A DNA stretch of 64,000 nt from Azadirachta indica. Taxonomy: Eukaryota; Streptophyta; Magnoliopsida; Sapindales; Meliaceae. A program made the translations under genes and the position numbers. The notes below the pieces were generated by a model that saw nothing but the letters and a program-made list of their open reading frames with translations, made no database searches and was not told the DNA's origin. Location: positions 3,599,009-3,663,008 of the forward strand of contig CM040444.1 of NCBI GenBank assembly GCA_022749755.1, written 5' to 3'. This document shows positions 47,401 through 60,256 of this stretch, piece by piece; within the stretch, counting starts at the first letter, position 1; the number at the start of each line of letters is the position of its first letter.

Positions 47401-48227
47401 TACTAAAATTTTCATTTCACTAAATACTAACACAATTAATTTTATTAATTTTCTCAATTACTATTACTTGACAAAACAAATTTTATTTTTTAATAGAAAG
47501 ATGACATTAGTGCTATTTTAGTTGCAAATGATGGTTTAGGGTTAAAATCTTAAAAAAGAAAAAATTAACTAAATAAATACGTGTTATTAATGTTTATCAA
47601 AAATATTTTAAGGTTTGTTTCATATAATATTTAAATGCAATTTTATATTTTTTAAAATAAAAAATAAAAATAAAAGAATAATATTACATATATTGATGTG
47701 ACATTCTACAAACAAAAATATTTTTTCTATTCTTATTTATTAATTTGACTTTTTAAAATTTTTATCACATTTTAAAACATTTTCATCGAGTTTTTGTTAT
47801 TTTAAAATTTATCGGTTAAAATAAAATTTTTTAATTATTTTTGAAAGTTTTTAAAATTCAAACTTATTTAATATTTAAAAAAAAATTAGAAGCAGGTTGA
47901 TATTTGGAACAAATATTAGACCGTACATGAGTTCGGTTTAGTTTAGTTCTATTGTTGCGATGAGATTTAATATGTGAACTGATATTTATCAAGCCCACGG
48001 CAAGCCCAAAAAACCATGAATATAACCCAATTGGGCTCGTTTTGGGTCTAAAGAATGGCGTTGTTTAGGGCCCAAATGATTACCTTCGTATGTTTGGGTC
48101 ATTAGTCACCAGTGATCAGTAACTAGATCGGATTTTCCCGAGAAAATCCCATTTTCCGCGAAAATGTTTAGACCCTATACACAGCATCAAGCAAGCTGAA
48201 CTGCACTAGTAAGAACTTCCGGAAATC
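44454..48227. other. Spacer between divergent DUF707 and PPR genes
   Basis: 44454-44780 is the DUF707 leader and proximal promoter, less AT-rich, with a (CAA)n run. 45300-47900 is very AT-rich with many simple and palindromic A/T stretches and no recognisable gene or paired element ends. 48040-48227 rises in GC and is likely the PPR gene promoter and leader. Confidence 0.5.
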
Positions 48228-51200
48228 ATGCATAGGCCTCTGTAAGTATAAATTCATGTACTACTTCACCTATTTACAACGACATCGTTTCATTGAGGTC
48301 TAACGAAAGTCGTTGCTTTTTACAGATTGAGGACTTCATTCCGGTCAATTGCTGACTCGTTATGTAAATCAAAGTTTCATGAACACGTAAGTCTACAGAT
48401 ATATCCATTTTTGTTAAATATTTCACAAATTTTGAATTTTTTATTATTTTGAATTATGTTATTTATTTTACAAGAATCAATGGTGTTATAGGGACGGAGA
48501 AATGCTGCTGAGAAACTGGAGTTTTCTCGAACTCTTACAACCTCGTTGGGTAATAATTTGCAAATTTTGATATCATATGTTCACATTATCAATTACTATA
48601 CGCTTACAATGTAATTGGGATTATATTCTGTTAGATTACTATATGCTTACAATGTAATTGGGATTATATTCTGTTACAATGTGAGATTATGTTAAACGTG
48701 TTGAAGTTGAAAATGCAGGCTATGAATTTTTGCGAGAAGAGTCAACTACGAAGTTGATGCAAATGCAAATAGTTGGCGCTCTTTGCAGTGGTGAGAGAAG
48801 TAGAGCTTCTCATTTGCTTTTGAATCTTGGCCATGGGAATCACTCATTGGGAGTCAGTGATTTTTTTCATATTCTTAACTACTGTGCAAGATCGCCTGAT
48901 CCTCTGGTAGGCTGAAAAGAAATTGGTTTTAGTTTGGCTATGTGTGTGTATGTGTAGGTATTTACCTGGTCTTTGTTTAATAATGTGATGTAGATAAGAA
49001 GCACATTTGACTGCTCATTTAATAATTTTATGGTGTCAGTGATTAATCTGCCAAGAAGCAAGCTATTATTAGCTGCATTATTGTAATTTGTGCTCATGCT
49101 TTGGAGAGTTGGAAAGGAGAAACTGCACAGATAATGTCTTCAAGGACATGTAATCATTTTCACTAGGTTTCTTGTCTGTATGAATTGTCAAATAACTCTT
49201 GAGTATTGCAGCAAATGTTGTGAATTGTAAAAATAACTGAAGATTCCAACCTAAAAAGTAATTTACGATGAGTTCTTTTGGCTGTAATAGTTATGAAAGT
49301 TTCTTCTTTTGCGCGCAGTTTGTCATGGAGACCTGGAGAATGATGGAAGATAAAGAGATTGGCTTGAATAACACATCTTACCTGCTAATGATGCAAGCTC
49401 TATGTAAAGGAGGTTACCTGGAAGAGGTATAAACATATATATCATTCAAAAGGGTTTTTCTTCATTACTTTTCTATAATTTATCTACTAATAGTTTCGCA
49501 TTCTTTTTCTTCCCTCCCAACTACTGTTGTCATGAAATAACTTATGTTATTTTGTGCTGTGCTGTATTCAGGCATCAAATTTGATTAGTTTTCTTGGAGA
49601 AAGTCATGGTATTTATCCCACTCTGCCTGTGTACAATTGTTTCTTGGGGGCCTGTGCAAGAATGCAAAGTATGATTCATGCAAATTTATGTTTGGAATTG
49701 ATGGACTCAAAGATGGTGGGGAAGAATGAAGTTACATATACAGAGCTTCTCAAGGTGTGTAAAGGGTATTGACCTCAGGTTGTTATTAAGCTCAAGAAGA
49801 CTCATGTCTTTAGTACAATAATGAGCATGTGTGATTATATTTTCCTTTATTCATTTGTAACTTTTCAATAGTAATTTTCCAATTTCATTTATTTGTGTAT
49901 TTTTTTAATTTATCTTGCACTTTTTTGTTTAGTTGTTTGTGTATCTTTTGTCAATAATTCCCCCACCATGCATATTTTTTTCATTTCAGAAAGCAAGTAT
50001 CTTTACAGTTTTTTTTTTTTCCATTAGCTTACTTTTAAAGCATGGAGGATTAATCTAAAGTAATTTTCCAGTTAATTATCTTAGTGTTATATTTCTAATT
50101 TTTTCTTTATTTCAGCTTGCAGTTTGGCAGCAAAATCTGTCTGCACTCCATGATATTTGGAAAGACTATATTAAGCACTACAGTCTGAGCATTTTTCCTT
50201 TGCGGAAGTTTATTTGGTCTTTTACAAGGTTGAGAGATTTAAAATCTGCATACGAAGTGTTGCAACATATGGTAGCTTTAGCCATGACCGGAAGACTTTA
50301 TATTAATAGGACATCTGAAGGAAAGTTGTATTCTTCAAGATTGGACATCCCTGTACCTTTGAATGGTCAATTGAACTCACAGAAAGTTGAGTTTGAGGAT
50401 AGTGATCATGCTCTTGCTTTGAAAACGGACACTAGTATCAGAAACAGTGAGCAGGGTATCATTTTTAACATGGGAATCAGCAAAGCTGAGTGTATCAAAA
50501 TAGGTACGATGAATGCATTTAAAACCCTGCCTGTTATGAAGGTCTTGAGATGGTCTTTCAGTGATGTAATGCACGCATGTGCACAAACTCGAGATAGTGG
50601 GCTTGCGGAGCAGTTAATGCTTCAGGTAGTGAATGATTGCTTTTTCTCTCTCTCTCTCTCTTTTTTTATGTTATTCCTTTCTTTGAGCTTCATATTATAG
50701 CATGCTATAGTCATATGATACAAGAACTGCATTGAAAATGAAACTCTGAAATGAAGATTTTTATTTTGTTCGGTATTCTCCCCTGACAAGCAAAAGCCTT
50801 CATTGAAGTGAATATAACTAGGTATTGTTTTATTCCATTCACAAATGCACTTTACAAACTTCAATAACTTTGATGGAAATTTCTTAAAAATTTTGCATTG
50901 CTTTTGTGTTTCAGTTAATACCTTGTCACACTCAAAATGGATTCTCAAAATATACTTGCAGCACTTGTTTGTTACATTTTGTTATTTATTTAGTGTACTT
51001 CATTCAGAGCATTAAAGGATTTTGTACTAAATCAAGGGAATCTTTTCTATCTAGATGCAATGTCTTGGACTGCAACCATCAAGTCATACGTATGATGGCT
51101 TTATTAGAGCTATTGTTTCTGATCGAGGTTTCAGCTATGGAATGGAAGTGGTGAGTTGTATTGGTTAAATGCAAGCATTGGTCGTGTTAAGAACTTTTTT

Positions 51201-53704
51201 TTTTCTATTTTATTGGTGATTTTGTCTCATTCGGCCTTTATTTGTTTGTTATAAGAGTTGCTTTCAACTTGTGTTCTTCATATTTCTGCAGCTAAAGGTA
51301 ATGCAGCAGCAGAACTTGAAGCCATATGATTCAACTTTTGCAACACTTTCGATTGAATGTAGCAAAGCTTTAGAACTGGACTTAGCCGAGGCTCTACTGG
51401 ACCAAATTTCTGAGTGTCCCTATCCACAACCTTTCAATGCTTTTCTTGCAGCATGTGATGCCATAGTATGTTAATATTTCTAGCCCTAAATCCTTGCACC
51501 ACATTTGTGTCCCTTGTCTGATGACTTTCTACTGGTTTTGTATGAGTAATTTCATCAAGGAAAAGAAAACATTTGTTTGTTTGTGTTACCTAATTGAAAC
51601 TCTTTGATGCTTGATACTTTCAAATTCTTGATTCTTTGATTGGGAGTTTATGCTGCTAAACTTTGCAGGATGAACCTGAACGTGCTGTTAAGATATTGGC
51701 TAAAATGAAACAATTAAGGCTCAGGCCAGATATAATGACATATGAGCTGCTGTTTTCATTATTCGGAAACGTGAATGCTCCGTATGAAGAGGGCAATATG
51801 TTGTCGCAGGTGGACTGTGCAAAAAGGATAAATGCCATAGAAATGGATATGGCAAAGAATAATGTTCAGCACAGTCATTTATCAATGAAGAACTTGGTAA
51901 TTTCCTGCCTTGTATATTCTGTTCCTTTCCCATTGATGATAAATGCATTTGGTTCAATTATTTGAACCTTAGACTAGGATGTCACTTTACCATTTTTATT
52001 CATATTTTTCATAGAGTCACAGAAAAGAAGCCCTTCTAATTTCTAGATTAAGACATTCTAATTGTATTCCTTGAAGTGTACAAAATGTAACTCTTCAGTT
52101 TTTTCTTGACACGAAGCTTTGTCGCTATTCCCATTTATCTAATTTGCCGAGAATCTCATTATGACGTTTTTTATCTTTTTTGTTATCTTCCGAGGATGTC
52201 TTCAGCTTAAAGCCCTTGGAGCTGAGGGAATGACCAGGGAGCTGATCCAATATTTAGACATGGCAGAGAACCTTTTCCGTCATAGTGACACTTTTGTCGG
52301 GACACCCATCTATAATACAGTGTTGCATTCACTTGTTGAAGCTCGGGAAGTAAGTGCTTTGAATGCAGTAAATTACAGTATGCAATTCCCAATCTGTGAG
52401 TTAGGTTTCGTTATCATGTAGTTTGACTAATAAGTATATTTACCTTGACTTGCAGAGTCACAGAGCAATAGAAATATTTAAAAATATGAAATCTTTTGGT
52501 GTCCCACTAGATGCTGCAACTTACAATATAATGATTAATTGTTGTAGCATCATAAGATGCTTCAAGTCTGCTCGTGCACTAGTTTCCATGATGTTGCGTG
52601 ATGGGTTTTATCCACAGACAATGACATATACAGCTCTTATAAAGGTATACTTTACCAGTATACTGATGTATTAAGTAATATTAATTAATATACGGCTTTC
52701 TTGTCCTGCTAAAAAATTCGAATTAAACGAAATTGTTTATTGTTACTAGTGCTTGTGGAAAGGTTATTACTTATTATGAGCTTGTTTTTGGTCAGATTCT
52801 GTTGGAATATGAAGATTTTGATGAAGCATTAAATATGTTGGATCAAGTGAGCTTGGAGGGGAACCAACTAGATGTTCTGTTATATAACACTATTCTTCAA
52901 AAAGCGTGTGAAAAGGTGCTTTTTCTCAGATTTCCTGTTTCTCCCTCTATCTCTCACACTCACATTTGGATTTTGAAAATAAAAGTCTATGTTATTTCTC
53001 TCCTCTGTATACAGAGATGAGAAAATGAAAATGTGTTGGACTTGGTAATTGAATCACTTGATGCTTGAACCTGGTGCAAATTTCTGGGAATTTGTTGAGG
53101 TTTTGGATGCCAAGTAATGACAGGAAAATGCACCCTAATACATATAGGAGCAAAATAATTCTGCATTCAGCATCCAAACATGTGCTGTGTACTTGCAAAA
53201 GTAAACTATGTGGATGCTTAACTTCATACAGGCTTTAGTTCAGGAGTTGAACAAATAGTTAGCATTGATTTTGCTTCTTTCGTGAATATATGGCAGGGAA
53301 GAATAGATGTAATTGAGTTTATCATAGAGCAGATGCATAGAAACAAAGTCCAGCCTGATCCATCAACCTGCCTTTACGTGTTTTCTGGATATGTAGATCG
53401 TGGTTTCCACAGTACAGCAATGGAAGCATTGCAGGTTCTGAGTATGCGAATGCTTTGTGAAGATGAAGTTAGTGGCTTCTTGCAAGATAGGAGATCAGAA
53501 TTTGAGGATCTCATCCATTCTGAAGATGTGGAAGCCGAATCGCAAATACTCCAGTTCTTCAAAGACTCTGGTGAGAATCTTGCCGCCGCTCTTTTACATT
53601 TAAGATGGTGTGCTATAGCTGGCTTCCCAATTTCTTGGTCACTTGATCAAAGCCAATGGGCCAGAAGACTCTCAACTAACTATGATACTAGAAGAAAATC
53701 ATAA
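48228..53704 (+). CDS. Pentatricopeptide repeat protein, At1g76280-like, complete, 14 exons
   Basis: Exons: 48228-48241, 48326-48386, 48492-48549, 48719-48906, 49319-49426, 49572-49754, 50116-50625, 51055-51150, 51292-51465, 51669-51896, 52206-52349, 52456-52644, 52796-52915, 53297-53704; 2481 nt, 826 aa, all phases closing. The first coding exon is only 14 nt. The N-terminal 30 residues (MHRPLLRTSFRSIADSLCKS) are basic and Ser-rich without acidic residues at the start, as in mitochondrial presequences. PPR-type helices appear through the protein, e.g. VYNCFLGACARMQSMIHANL, TYDGFIRAIVSDRG, TYNIMINCCSIIRCFKSARA, and MTYTALIKILLEYEDFDEAL. Many introns between PPR units are unusual for the family, most of which is intronless; At1g76280 is the intron-rich member I recall. 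It lacks a DYW/E tail. Target RNA unknown. AATAAA at 53873-53878. Confidence 0.87.
48592..48677. repeat. 43-bp tandem duplication in a PPR-gene intron
   Basis: Two adjacent 43-bp units (48592-48634 and 48635-48677) share 'attactata.gcttacaatgtaattgggattatattctgtta' with about one mismatch. A shorter third echo, TTACAATGTGA, follows. It lies just upstream of the exon beginning at 48719. Confidence 0.9.
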
Positions 53705-54498
53705 AAATTCCAAAAAACAAAAGACCTGTGAAAAAACACCGCTTGATAGATCAAGGATGATGTGATATGATTTCACCTAGCTACATAAACTTCAAACTTC
53801 GAAGTCACCTAAAAGTGGGTAGGAAATTTTGTTCTGAGTAGGGGAAGAACTTATAGTTAATGACAAAAGCATAATAAACTTCAAATCTTGAGAAAATAAT
53901 CAGCGGTTTCGATCATTTTTGTGATGAAACTTTTAGGGTGTATTGTAAAATAAGTAGTATAGGCTCATTTTTATCAGTGGTAGTTGGATGCTTTCTCTGT
54001 ATATTAGAACTGCCATTAACAGAAATCTTCCATTACTTAAGTGCTTCTTGCCATTTATTCATTTATCTTTAATGGAAAAGTTATTTTATCATCAATTTTT
54101 TTTCCTTACATTATTCATTGTCATTGCTGAATCATTGTGGCCCTGTCTTCTCTTATATAGGAACTGTTTCAATAGGGCAAACTTTTTCTGACCTTTTTCT
54201 TAGACCAAGGCTGCAATACAACCAAAATAATTTACAGGATAAAAGACATTTTAGTCTTTAAGATTTGGTTTGTTAGACTAATACTTATTAGTTCAATAAC
54301 TTAACTTTTAGGAAATAAAATGTCTTATCACAGATGAAAAGTAGAAACATCCCTAAGAAAATATAAATACTAAAAAAAAATAACACATAAAATAGAACTT
54401 ATACATTTTAACTTATAGTTGATGACAAAAAGATACAATCTCTCTTCCATATTCTTATTATTATTATTTTTTTTCTAAAAGAAAGAGATTTTACTAAT
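53705..54498. other. Spacer between convergent PPR and neprosin genes
   Basis: Contains the PPR 3' UTR with AATAAA at 53873-53878 and the presumptive neprosin 3' UTR. No additional gene seen. Confidence 0.5.
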
Positions 54499-56388
54499 TT
54501 ACCCACAGTTACCACCAGGTCCTCCAAAGAGAAAATTATAACCCCAACATGGTCCAGGATTTTGACCAATTTGAAGCCCAAAACAATTACTAGCATCGGT
54601 ATGATATCCTGTGTTGTTTCCTGAAGCATCATGAGTGAAATAATTTTCATCAAAATAAACTAATTTCTTAAAATAAGCTGCATGGTTATATTGACCATCT
54701 GGTTTATGCCCACTTCCCATGGGCGGGGTAATTCCGTCATTTCCTGTCCTTGAATCTCCTCCCCATGCTACTTGTATCGCTCCATCCTCCAGGAATGGGA
54801 GTAATACTTTTGGGAAATATCCCACTATTATTCCTTCTTCTAGAACTGATAGTATCCAATTTCCTGTGTTTTTATCCTATACATATTATATATATATAAA
54901 TTAATAAATTTGATAAAAACTAAGGCCAAAATTATTTGAGTGTTTTTTTTCTCTTATTTTAGAAATTGAATAAGAAATTTTGGGGAAGGAAATGGAAGTA
55001 GAACTCGTTAAAAATGTCTTTTTTTGAAAAAAATTGTAAGTGAAATAATTATAAAAATAATTGGGAAACCAGTTGAACTGGTAAAATCTCTTTGGTTAAC
55101 GTAAGAGATATAAGATTAATATCTCGTTCACATTGAATTGGAAAGTGATTTGAGTTATTTTATTGTAATATTTAAAAAAAAAGAAAAAATTATAAAAATA
55201 ATATTTGTTATGATTTCTATTATTTTTAAAATATATGTTGTTAGGATAATTATTTATTCATTTAAAAAAATTGCATAAAATGCAGTGTATATATATATAA
55301 TTATTAATTAATTAATTAATTAATTAAATAATTAATTAAAAATGAATAGAAATTGAATTACCTGGTAAATCCTGAGACTGAAATCATGGGTAGGTCCACC
55401 ATAAGAAGAAACAGGTACAAGCAAATGACCAGGTGCTATTTCTGAATCAACTTGAACAAAGCCTTTACAGAAAAAGTTGAAGCATCTCACTTTTACTCCT
55501 CCATCATTCTATTTATATTTCATACAAAAATTAAATTATTTAATTAATTCATTAACATTGCATTTATAAATAATTATTACTAAAATTTGATAATTTAAAT
55601 AAATAAATAGTTTATATTACTCAGTAAAATCATAAATAATTACATATATATATGCTCAATGGAAAAGAAGGATAAAGAGAAGGAAAAACTTACACTCCAA
55701 TACACGAATAATCGAGGGTTTCTGTCGGTAAGCCCAATCTGAAATTGAAAGTATGATATATACACGTAAATATGTATGTATATAAATATACATATATTTA
55801 CAGGTATTATGTATCACAAAATTTTATTGTCTCAACATTTAAAGGCGTGGGTACGGTTTTTTTATAAATTCTTTTAAAGGTGTTGGTTAGATATAAGAAA
55901 TCTTGCTACAAAACACCAACTTTTACTCTAGTGGCGAAACGCTCTCATGTTCCTGCCCTCGAGCCTTAATTTTTTAATATAATATATATATATTTTTTTA
56001 ATTTATTTTTTTTATATTTATATATAATTTGATCTTACAATTTTATAAAATTATCAATTTATCCTGTTAATTTATTAATTACTTTTAAAATATTAATCGA
56101 ATAATTTTATCTTTTAAATATTTTAATCTTCTAATGATCCATTTTTGACTTTATTATTGTCTTGCTCTTTACTGTTAATTGAATTTAAGACAGTTTAGAA
56201 TAACCAAGCATGCCCCTAATCACCTGAGCTATCCTAGGAAATGAAAAGGTGTAGTGGAATTAGATTACGAGAGGTTGAAAGGTTGGAAGATTATAATAAA
56301 AGTAAATAAAATTTATAGATGTGAAATATTAAAAACAAAAAGAAAACTTTTGAAGAGGTCAAAGTATAAATGACTATATATATAGAAA

Positions 56389-56421
<33 letters not shown>

Positions 56422-57106
56422 GGATTACGTACTATCATTCCCACGATAAGATAATGAGGACCGCTTTCGATCCAAATGTTGGAAGAAGTGGCGTCATTGC
56501 CAACGCTGACATTGTAAATTGATACAATCCCATTTCCTCCACGGTATCTCACATCTTGTACTCTTTTCATGTTTACAAATATTTGCTGTATTAATTAATT
56601 AATTAATTAATTAATATTATTGTAACAACATCATTTATTTAATTAAAGAAAAAAAATTAAGTTAATAAAATTCACCTGATCTAAATTTTTGTTTGTATAG
56701 AAATTTGATGTCATTTGACATGAGTTCTTTAAAATAGTGATCACTTTATCATCAATAAATTTTAAAAGTAAATATGTAATTTTTTTAAAATTAAATTTTA
56801 AGAGGTTATATATCAAGAGAAAAGAATTAAAATTTATAGTGATCTGTGATCGTTTAACTTAAACAAAAGAAGGATATATAAGATCTTTATAAAATTTATC
56901 TTAAAAGTTTAAAATTAATATATAAAAATTTCTTTAATAGTTCCAAAAATTTTCTCTAAAAACAATCAAATGATGCGGAAAAAGTTAACTAAAGGAAAAT
57001 TTTAGTATAAAAAAAATATGTTTTAATAAATTTAAAACTTATATTGAACAAAATTATAAATATTATTTTTTTAAGAAGAAAAATGAGAAAATGAAAATGA
57101 AAATGA

Positions 57107-57140
<34 letters not shown>

Positions 57141-58542
57141 TTTACATGGGGATGTCTATTAGCAGTAGAGGAAAAATTTGTTGAGTTATTAAAAGTTGGG
57201 GGAATGAAAAAGTCTTCATCCTCCAATTTGGCTCTTGGTATTGGTATACTTCCAAATGGGCATACTTCATCTTGTGGCCTTTTTTCTATTTCTTTCTTCC
57301 TTCTTTCTACGTATGATTTTGGTAGAACCTGCTCAATTTTATACAAATATATAAAATATTTAAATCAAAATCAGAAATTTTAATCGCAAAACACCAAATT
57401 TTTATCTAATATTATTACTCAAACTTTAAATGATTTAGGAGTGTTTGAGTATTAAATGTGCTTCAAATCAATTGAATTATTTTCAAAAAGTGCTTCGTAT
57501 ATATATACACACATATATACATGTAGCATTATATTATGTATAAGAAAATATGATTTCAATAAGAATAAATAATAGAATTAGAATAAGTGATTGTTTGATA
57601 AGATTTTAATTTAAAAATAAAAAATAGTGATGTTTTATTTTTTATGTTTACTTAAAAAGTAAAGAATAATTTTTTTAACTATTATTAAAAATGGGTTTTT
57701 GAGATCAATTATATATATGTTGAAGAAATAACTATTTTACTTATTTTTAAAAATGATATCAAATAAGTATTCATTATTTTTACCTCAAAAGATTATTTTT
57801 TACAAATACTCTCAAATACTTATTTTTATTCTTTAAAAGATTATTTTTGAAACATCATTTTTAGAGTTCACAAAAAACAGTTGTTTAAAAACGTTACCAA
57901 AAGCGTTTTAAATTTCCATATTTAAGTTCATTAACTTTTACCTTTTTTTTTTTTTTTAAAAAAAATTATTTGGGTTCATAGTTTTATTGAATGGATATAT
58001 CTCTATCATTAGTTTTTCTTTTAATTATTGATTTTCAAGAGGCAAAATTTGAATCTATATCCTCAACTATATATAACATTAAGAGAAAAAAAAAGAAAAT
58101 ATATATATATAAAATATATAAATTATATCCTAAAATTGAAAAATAAAAAATTAATTAAATATCTAGATAAATAATCTCATAAAAAAAATATAATATTACC
58201 TGAATCTTGTGACCTTTGAGCAAAGGATTATCAAAGGCAGGTTGTTTGTAGAAGTCTATGCAATCCACAGTATCACCTCCCTTAAGCTTTGAACACAGAA
58301 AACAAAAACATAAAAACAAAGCCAAAAAAAAAAAAAAAAAAAAAACAAAATTTCTCAAGGACAAATAAGAATTGGCTTTGTTTGAAGTCTAAGAATTAAT
58401 TAAAAAAAAAAATTACCTTAATGGTTTTAACAGGAGTTGTACCAAGATTTTGCTCTTCTCGATGAAGACTTGCTACCATTTTAGTGTTTCTTGAGAAAAC
58501 ACAAAGTAAAAATATTAAAAATGTTGTCATTTTGGAGAGCAT
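54499..58542 (-). CDS. Neprosin-domain (DUF239) secreted protein with N-terminal activation domain, 7 exons
   Basis: Exons: 58542-58417, 58286-58200, 57328-57146, 56585-56433, 55738-55694, 55508-55362, 54876-54499; 1119 nt, 372 aa. Signal peptide at the N-terminus (MLSKMTTFLIFLLCVFS), then the DUF4409 activation segment (TVDCIDFYKQPAFDNPLLKG, then the Lys/Glu-rich VERRKKEIEKRP), then the neprosin domain: NGIVSIYNVSVG, RNPRLFVYWSNDGGVKVRCF, CKGFVQVDSEIAPG, PVSSYGGPTHDFSLRIYQD, GYFPKVLL, MGSGHKPDGQYNHAAYF, FGGPGGNCG. The family includes prolyl endopeptidases of glutamic type acting outside the cell. Here the usual 'IEAGW' block reads YLIVGMI and the usual 'WGGE' reads WGGD, so activity is doubtful (inference from a remembered alignment). 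Length is slightly under the usual 400 aa. Confidence 0.9.
55060..55190 (+). mobile_element. Probable tRNA-derived SINE, copy 2
   Basis: In the intron between the last two neprosin exons, opposite in strand to the gene. It shares with copy 1 at 40860-40993 the 'gttgaactggtaaaa' block, the 'gttatttattgtaatattta' style tail, and spacing, but the B box (about 55111-55131) is degraded. A poly(A)-rich stretch follows. Confidence 0.42.
56391..56422. repeat. (GA)n microsatellite next to a neprosin splice donor
   Basis: GA units on the plus strand, read as a CT run in the neprosin transcript, begin about 11 bases after the 5' splice site of the exon 56585-56433. Confidence 0.92.
57110..57139. repeat. 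(GA)n microsatellite next to a second neprosin splice donor
   Basis: GA units on the plus strand, a CT run in the transcript, begin about 7 bases after the 5' splice site of the exon 57328-57146, the same arrangement as at 56391-56422. Confidence 0.92.
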
Positions 58543-60256
58543 TTTTGTAATTGAATTTAACTTTCTTACAATGTAGTCCTAATACTTTGTTTTTTAAATA
58601 TATATATATATATTAAATTCTAGTTGGCAAAGTTGTTATCTAATTTATTTCTTTTAAGAAAGATAAGGTCAAATTTAATATAGCATTTATTACTTGTGAA
58701 ATTTGCTTATTATGGGAAGTAATTAATTAATTCTCTTTCCTACTTTCACATTAAACTTTTTGGAGCTTCATACAATCTATATATGTAATTATATAATTAA
58801 TTAATGAGTGTCTAACAAATTTACCAACGTTTCAAATTTTAACTATATTTATATTAGAAATAATAATTTTATCTATACAAATTGATGTTAAAATAATTTT
58901 TAAAATAATATAAAATAAAAAATATTTATTTATATTCGAAAGGAATGACAATATTATATTAGTTATGTATAGATGAATTTATTTTATAAAACTATTTTTT
59001 GTATTTATGTTTATAAGCTAATAATTTTTTTTGAACATTTATAAAAATGTAAGATGTGCTGATAATATGATATTACTTTATTAATTTGTATTAATGAGTT
59101 TATATAAATATTTATATGGGTACTAATACTTTTTAAAAATTATCTAATAAATTTTAAAAAATTATATCCTAATAAAAAAATAATAATAATAAAACATATC
59201 AAGTGAAAAAAATGTGAGGAGAATTTCAATTGCTCGTCTCAGTTCATCAAAGTCCCATCATTTTTTATGAAATTGTCGTCTCATTTTCATATTTTGAAAC
59301 AAAATTAATTTGATTTTTTCTGGAAGAAACGCAAAGTAGTAATATCAATAATATTTTTACCAATTTGGAAATCATTTTTTCTCAAATTTACTTTACCCGC
59401 TAATTGGTTTGTTAATTGTTTTAAAGAAGGTAGTGATATGTGGCTTCTTTACCATATATAGAATAATTTTTAATATTTAACTTCTTCGTTAATTAACTTC
59501 ATAAATTCTAAGGAATCAAGTAATTTAAGAAATCATAAATGTTTATTTGTTTGTTTCTTTAGAATATCTTTATATAATTTACTATTGTCACAACTCTTTT
59601 CAATTCATAAAAATTATCTGACAAGTAAATTTAATTTGTCGCATTTCAAATTGATAGTATTGTATTAATTGCTTGTTTATATGATAAATTAAAATGAACA
59701 ATGAATTATTTATAATTTTAATTATTACCCTAAAAAGTTTTTATATGGTGAACCTCACTGGTTTATTTTTCACGTGATGACCAATCCTTCAAATTTCAAA
59801 CCATTTTTGGAGATTATTTAACAAAATTTTGAACATTTTAATTGAATTTTGCAGCTAATTTTAAGATGAGTCTTTGAATGATTTGACGAATTTAAATTTT
59901 TTTAAATTATATCATCTTGTTTTATTTTCACTCCAAACCCTTTAACTCCAAAATCTAATAAGTTGATGTTTTCTTAAAAGAACAAAAAAGAAACGATTGT
60001 GTCATAAAAACAAAAAAGAACTGGGGAAGAAGAATAAATTATTTTTTTAAATCTGTTGACTAATATCTAAGTATTCATACAAATATTAATCCATATACTA
60101 TCAAAATTTTGACATCAATAATTAATATGAAAAGTACTAGCTAGATTAAAAAGATTATTATTCATTCACATGGATTCATACTATTATTCATTCACATGGA
60201 TTCATAAAGAGAGGAGACCACGATCCACCATATAGTTTTCTTTTTAGTTTCAACAC
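58543..60256. other. Neprosin upstream region and duplicated AT-rich flank
   Basis: Contains a (TA)n run at about 58600-58613 upstream of the neprosin start, the relic neprosin exon at 59265-59375 (listed separately), and at about 59690-60215 a block that is repeated in diverged form at about 61440-62215. A 24-bp direct repeat ('attattcattcacatggattcata') stands at about 60157 and 60183. Confidence 0.55.
59265..59375 (-). pseudogene. Relic first exon (signal peptide) of a second neprosin gene
   Basis: On the minus strand, 36 codons and a stop. The first 20 codons read MISKLVKILLILLLCVSSRK and align at DNA level with exon 1 of the intact neprosin gene (MLSKMTTFLIFLLCVFSRN), including the shared 'CTTTGYGTTTTCT.CAAGAAA'-like stretch. 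After that it diverges and stops (TAA at 59265) with no activation-domain sequence and no splice donor at the matching place. No further neprosin exons are seen between here and 60257. It is best read as a decayed fragment of a tandem paralogue; a chance signal-peptide-like frame is less likely. Confidence 0.6.
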
